This document shows, in pieces, positions 61,691-64,000 of a DNA stretch of 64,000 nt. Where the stretch lies: positions 62,001-126,000 of the forward strand of contig NZ_JACIJC010000005.1 of NCBI RefSeq assembly GCF_014199215.1, read 5' to 3'. The notes under the pieces are model-generated. The model did not search any database. It saw nothing but the letters and a program-made list of their open reading frames with translations, and had not been told where the DNA came from. Numbering within the stretch: position 1 is the stretch's first letter; each line of letters begins with the position of its first letter. The stretch is from Sphingobium boeckii (lineage in GTDB: Bacteria; Pseudomonadota; Alphaproteobacteria; Sphingomonadales; Sphingomonadaceae). The position numbers and the translations under genes are program-made.

Positions 61691-62268
61691 AGCATCGGCA
61701 CATGCGGCGCTGTGTCGCGCGGCAGGATGCCCAGCACGCGCGGATCGTCGAACGTCTCCACCGAGCGCGCAAACGGCTTGAACCCGGCTTTCTGGTAAAA
61801 GCCCAGCGCGCCGGGGGAATCGAGCGTGCAGGTGTGCACCCACAGCCGTGTGATCCCCTTGCGCCAGCCCAGCGCCATGGCCTGCGCCATCAGCCAGCCG
61901 CCATGGCCCTGGCCGGCAAGCTCCGGGATCAGCCCGAAAAACCCCAGCTCGCATTCGCCGCTTTTGCGGAAATCGAGTTCCAATATGCCGACTTCGATTC
62001 CCTGCCGGTCGCACACCGCGTAAATCTCCACCAGCGGATCGTGGATGATCGCGATCAGCCGCGCCTCATCCATGATCAGCCGGGAAAACCAGAGCCAGGG
62101 CGCGCCGATTCGCCGGAAGAGCTGGCGGTATTTATCCGCCGCGGGCGCTGTCCAGCGGTTCAATCGCAGGATGGATTGAGGCATTGGCCGCGCGCGCGGA
62201 CGCTCCAGCATTTCGAGCGACGTCACCACGCACGCCACCTGATGCGTCGCGACCGGGATCAGCCCCAC
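61675..62268 (-). CDS. GNAT family N-acetyltransferase
   Basis: A 197-residue acetyltransferase. The acetyl-CoA loop is LIPELAGQGHGGWLMAQAM (Q/R-x-x-G-x-G/A pattern), and the later strand LWVHTCTLDSPGALGFYQKAGFKPF is typical of GNAT motif B. The substrate is unknown. It lies 4 bp downstream of hemF on the same strand, so the two are likely co-transcribed. Confidence 0.87.
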   Translation of the reverse strand: MGLIPVATHQVACVVTSLEMLERPRARPMPQSILRLNRWTAPAADKYRQLFRRIGAPWLWFSRLIMDEARLIAIIHDPLVEIYAVCDRQGIEVGILELDFRKSGECELGFFGLIPELAGQGHGGWLMAQAMALGWRKGITRLWVHTCTLDSPGALGFYQKAGFKPFARSVETFDDPRVLGILPRDTAPHVPMLQAAS

Positions 62269-62272
62269 GCCA

Positions 62273-63115
62273 TCACCCCCATGTGGCTTCGGGCGGCAAG
62301 CTCATCAGGATCGCGTCGATATTGCCCCCGGTTTTCAGGCCGAACAGCGTGCCGCGATCATAGACGAGGTTGAATTCGGCATAGCGCCCGCGCCACGCCA
62401 GCATCTGCGCGCGGTCCTCGGCGGTCCAGGCCAGGCCCATGCGCCGTCGCACGATCTGCGGATAGATATCGAGAAACGCCTCACCCACATCGCGGGTGAA
62501 GGCGAAATTGGCGTCGAAATCGCCCTCCAGATGATCGTAGAATATCCCGCCTACGCCGCGGTGCACCTTGCGATGCGGGATATAGAAATAATCATCCGCC
62601 CATTGGCTGTAACGCGCATAATAATCAGCGCCATGCGCGTCGCAGGCGATCTTCAGCCGCGCGTGGAAGTCCTGGGTGTCCTGTTCATAGGGCAAGGGCG
62701 GGTTCAAATCCGCGCCGCCGCCGAACCAGCGTTTGGTGGTGTTCAGGAAGCGCGTGTTCATATGCACCGCGGGCACATGCGGGTTCGCCATATGCGCGAC
62801 CAGGCTGATTCCAGTGGCGAAGAATTTGGGATCTTCGTCTGCGCCATGGATGGTCTTGGCGAAATCGCCGTCCAGCGCGCCATCCACCGTGGACACGTTG
62901 ACGCCCACTTTCTCGAATACCTTGCCCTTCATCACCCCGCGCACGCCGCCGCCGCCCGGCGTGCCATCCGGGTTCGCGCGGTCCCATGGCAGATATTCGA
63001 ACGTGGCATCGCTGCCGGCCTCGCGCTCGATCGCGATGAAGGCAGCGCAAATCCGGTCGCGCAGGGATTCGAACCAGGCGCGCGCCGCCGCCTGTTCGGG
63101 GTCGAAATGTGTCAA
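62273..63115 (-). CDS. hemF: Oxygen-dependent coproporphyrinogen III oxidase
   Basis: About 280 residues. HemF decarboxylates coproporphyrinogen III using oxygen in haem synthesis. Signatures are GGGVRGVMKGKVFEKVGVNVSTV, HMNTRFLN, WFGGGADLNPPLPYEQD and FNLVYDRGTLFGLKTGGNIDAILMSLPP. No ATG lies in frame between the conserved region and palindromic repeat A5; a TTG at 63115 has TGGAA about 8 nt upstream and is preferred, TTG 63133 is the alternative. Repeat A5 begins 4 bp beyond the latter. Confidence 0.9.
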   Translation of the reverse strand: MTHFDPEQAAARAWFESLRDRICAAFIAIEREAGSDATFEYLPWDRANPDGTPGGGGVRGVMKGKVFEKVGVNVSTVDGALDGDFAKTIHGADEDPKFFATGISLVAHMANPHVPAVHMNTRFLNTTKRWFGGGADLNPPLPYEQDTQDFHARLKIACDAHGADYYARYSQWADDYFYIPHRKVHRGVGGIFYDHLEGDFDANFAFTRDVGEAFLDIYPQIVRRRMGLAWTAEDRAQMLAWRGRYAEFNLVYDRGTLFGLKTGGNIDAILMSLPPEATWG

Positions 63116-63136
63116 AACAGCGGTTCCATCCAATGG

Positions 63137-63210
63137 CCGTTTGTCCCGAGCGCAGTCGAGGGACGTGGGATTATGCACAAACGTGTCTCGACTGCGCTCG
63201 ACACAAACGG
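63137..63210. repeat. Family A palindromic repeat (copy A5) at the hemF start
   Basis: A 74-bp unit: left arm CCGTTTGTCCCGAGCGCAGTC, right arm complementary to it with two differences, ending at 63210. It lies directly upstream of hemF, 32 bp before trmL ends on the same strand. Confidence 0.87.
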
Positions 63211-63242
63211 AATTTGTCGCGGTTGAGGGCTCAGCGGGGCGC

Positions 63243-63692
63243 TCACTCCGGGAGCCCCCCGGTCTGTCTCAACGCTTCGGTGAGGGCGATGCCAGCAGCC
63301 ATGCCGACATTCAAGGATCGAAAGCCGGCGCGCAGCGGGATCTTGATGCGCAGATCGACTCCGGCGTGCACGGCCTCGGGGACACCGCTGCCCTCCGATC
63401 CCATCAGAAGAATGTCATCGGGCGCGAATCGGGCGTCGTGCAGTCGCTCGGCGCCCTTGGTGGTCATCAGCACCAGCCTTCCGGTGCGCTGCGCCTGGAA
63501 ATCGGCCCAGCTTGCATGGCGCATGATTTCCGCTTCGACGGCATAATCCATGCCTGCACGCGCCAAGCGCTTGTCCGAGAACGCGAATCCGCAGGGTTCG
63601 ATGATATCGACAGGCACGCCGTAACAGGCGGAAAGGCGCAGGATCGCCCCCACATTTCCCGCAATCTCCGGCTGATAAAGAGCAATCCGCAT
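63243..63692 (-). CDS. trmL: tRNA (cytidine(34)-2'-O)-methyltransferase
   Basis: A 149-residue SPOUT methyltransferase. MRIALYQPEIAGNVGAILRLSACYG, the GSEGSGVPE motif and the knot region RSLNVGMAAGIALTEALRQ are diagnostic of TrmL, which methylates the wobble base of tRNA-Leu. It is divergent from petA, as often in alphaproteobacteria. Confidence 0.95.
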   Translation of the reverse strand: MRIALYQPEIAGNVGAILRLSACYGVPVDIIEPCGFAFSDKRLARAGMDYAVEAEIMRHASWADFQAQRTGRLVLMTTKGAERLHDARFAPDDILLMGSEGSGVPEAVHAGVDLRIKIPLRAGFRSLNVGMAAGIALTEALRQTGGLPE

Positions 63693-63887
63693 CCGGGCTG
63701 ATTAGGCCAGTCGGCATGTCCGTCACAAGCCCGTCAAATTGGCTGTTGGAATGTCGCGATTCCTTGGCTATCAGGCCCGCGAGCCGCGTCGGTCGACGGG
63801 GCGTGCTGAGGGGCATTGTCGTTTACCAAGCGCAACAGCGCAGGCGATGTCTCTCGGAATTTCGTTTCGAAGCGCAAGGGCATTTGA

Positions 63888-64000
63888 ATGGCAACGCTTG
63901 AACAGGGCGCACCCGCGGACGCGGAGCATGGCGATGGCGTAAGACGTCGCGACTTCATCAATATAGCTGCGGTCAGCTTTGCGGGCGTTGGTGCCGCGAC
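63888..64000 (+). CDS. petA: Ubiquinol-cytochrome c reductase Rieske subunit (partial, 5' end)
   Basis: Only the first 37 codons are in the window. The N terminus MATLEQGAPADAEHGDG then VRRRDFINIAAVSFAGVGAA is the Tat-dependent membrane anchor typical of alphaproteobacterial Rieske proteins, and the divergent trmL neighbour is also typical. The iron-sulfur domain lies beyond the window. Confidence 0.85.
   Translation, partial: MATLEQGAPADAEHGDGVRRRDFINIAAVSFAGVGAA

Noticed and set aside
63059-63075. GATTCGAACC string resembling a tRNA T-arm on the minus strand
   Set aside because: It lies within the hemF coding region, with no acceptor, D or anticodon arms around it.

Overview
The window is a gene-dense, high-GC alphaproteobacterial chromosome segment. 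Gene content and order point to the Sphingomonadales (Sphingomonas/Sphingobium-like): a GcrA cell-cycle regulator with GANTC sites next to its start, b/b' ATP synthase subunits, an rsmI-yraN-gshB-dedA operon, an rph-rdgB-hemW operon divergent from hrcA-grpE, HrcA without a visible CIRCE, a ydbH-ynbE-ydbL module, and several families of short palindromic repeats of a kind common in sphingomonad intergenic DNA. No rRNA, CRISPR array, prophage or complete insertion sequence is visible; one tRNA-Arg(CCU) is present.

Layout. 1-5 kb: end of a probable M48 protease, two Flp-type pilins, mutT, a SAM methyltransferase, comF, grxC, a nitrilase-family amidase, a DUF1178 protein, tRNA-Arg, then a small AT-richer patch with a probable orphan immunity gene. 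5.9-10.2 kb: DUF983, an aldo/keto reductase, and the dedA, gshB, yraN and rsmI operon on the minus strand. 10.2-16 kb: an LpoA-like lipoprotein, hemW, rdgB, rph, then hrcA-grpE. 16.1-19.8 kb: an AT-richer glycan cassette (flippase, GT61, GT4) lying between grpE and dnaK. 19.9-24.5 kb: PH-domain, vgr-related and PCuAC genes, then dnaK-dnaJ. 24.5-28 kb: a repeat-rich stretch with a possible 27-residue membrane peptide, purB, and two exported EF-hand proteins. 28-33 kb: radC and ydbH-ynbE-ydbL. 33-35.6 kb: atpI, atpB, atpE, atpF' and atpF. 35.7-36.7 kb: a nitric-oxide module (globin and NsrR-type regulator). 36.8-46.5 kb: uvrC, a deacetylase/acetyltransferase/cupin operon, recO, leuB, metZ, apaG and a LysR regulator. 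46.5-52.5 kb: a CFI-box protein, parE, a porin-like barrel, a Phd-PAS-PAS protein and gcrA. 52.5-64 kb: an ABC permease, argD-argF-hslO, queC-queE, secreted proteins, lipB, a GNAT enzyme, hemF, trmL and the start of petA.

The main functional groups are protein quality control (HrcA/GrpE/DnaK/DnaJ/Hsp33), nucleotide and DNA hygiene (MutT, RdgB, UvrC, RecO, RadC, ParE), cofactor and tRNA synthesis (GshB, HemW, HemF, LipB, QueC/E, RsmI, TrmL), envelope building (LpoA-like, YdbH system, flippase and glycosyltransferases) and energy (ATP synthase Fo, Rieske protein).

Most of the window is ordinary housekeeping DNA. The observations most worth a second look are: an orphan Phd-PAS-PAS regulator with two dyads upstream; a TA-flanked palindromic element inserted inside another palindromic element; repeats abutting or encoding the starts of hemW, hemF and a LysR gene; a possible 27-residue hydrophobic peptide with its own terminator; two near-consensus NsrR operators between globin and nsrR; and a terminator hairpin in the argD leader overlapped by an arginine-rich frame. 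Start sites are judged from ribosome-binding sites, gene overlaps and family knowledge, without any database search.
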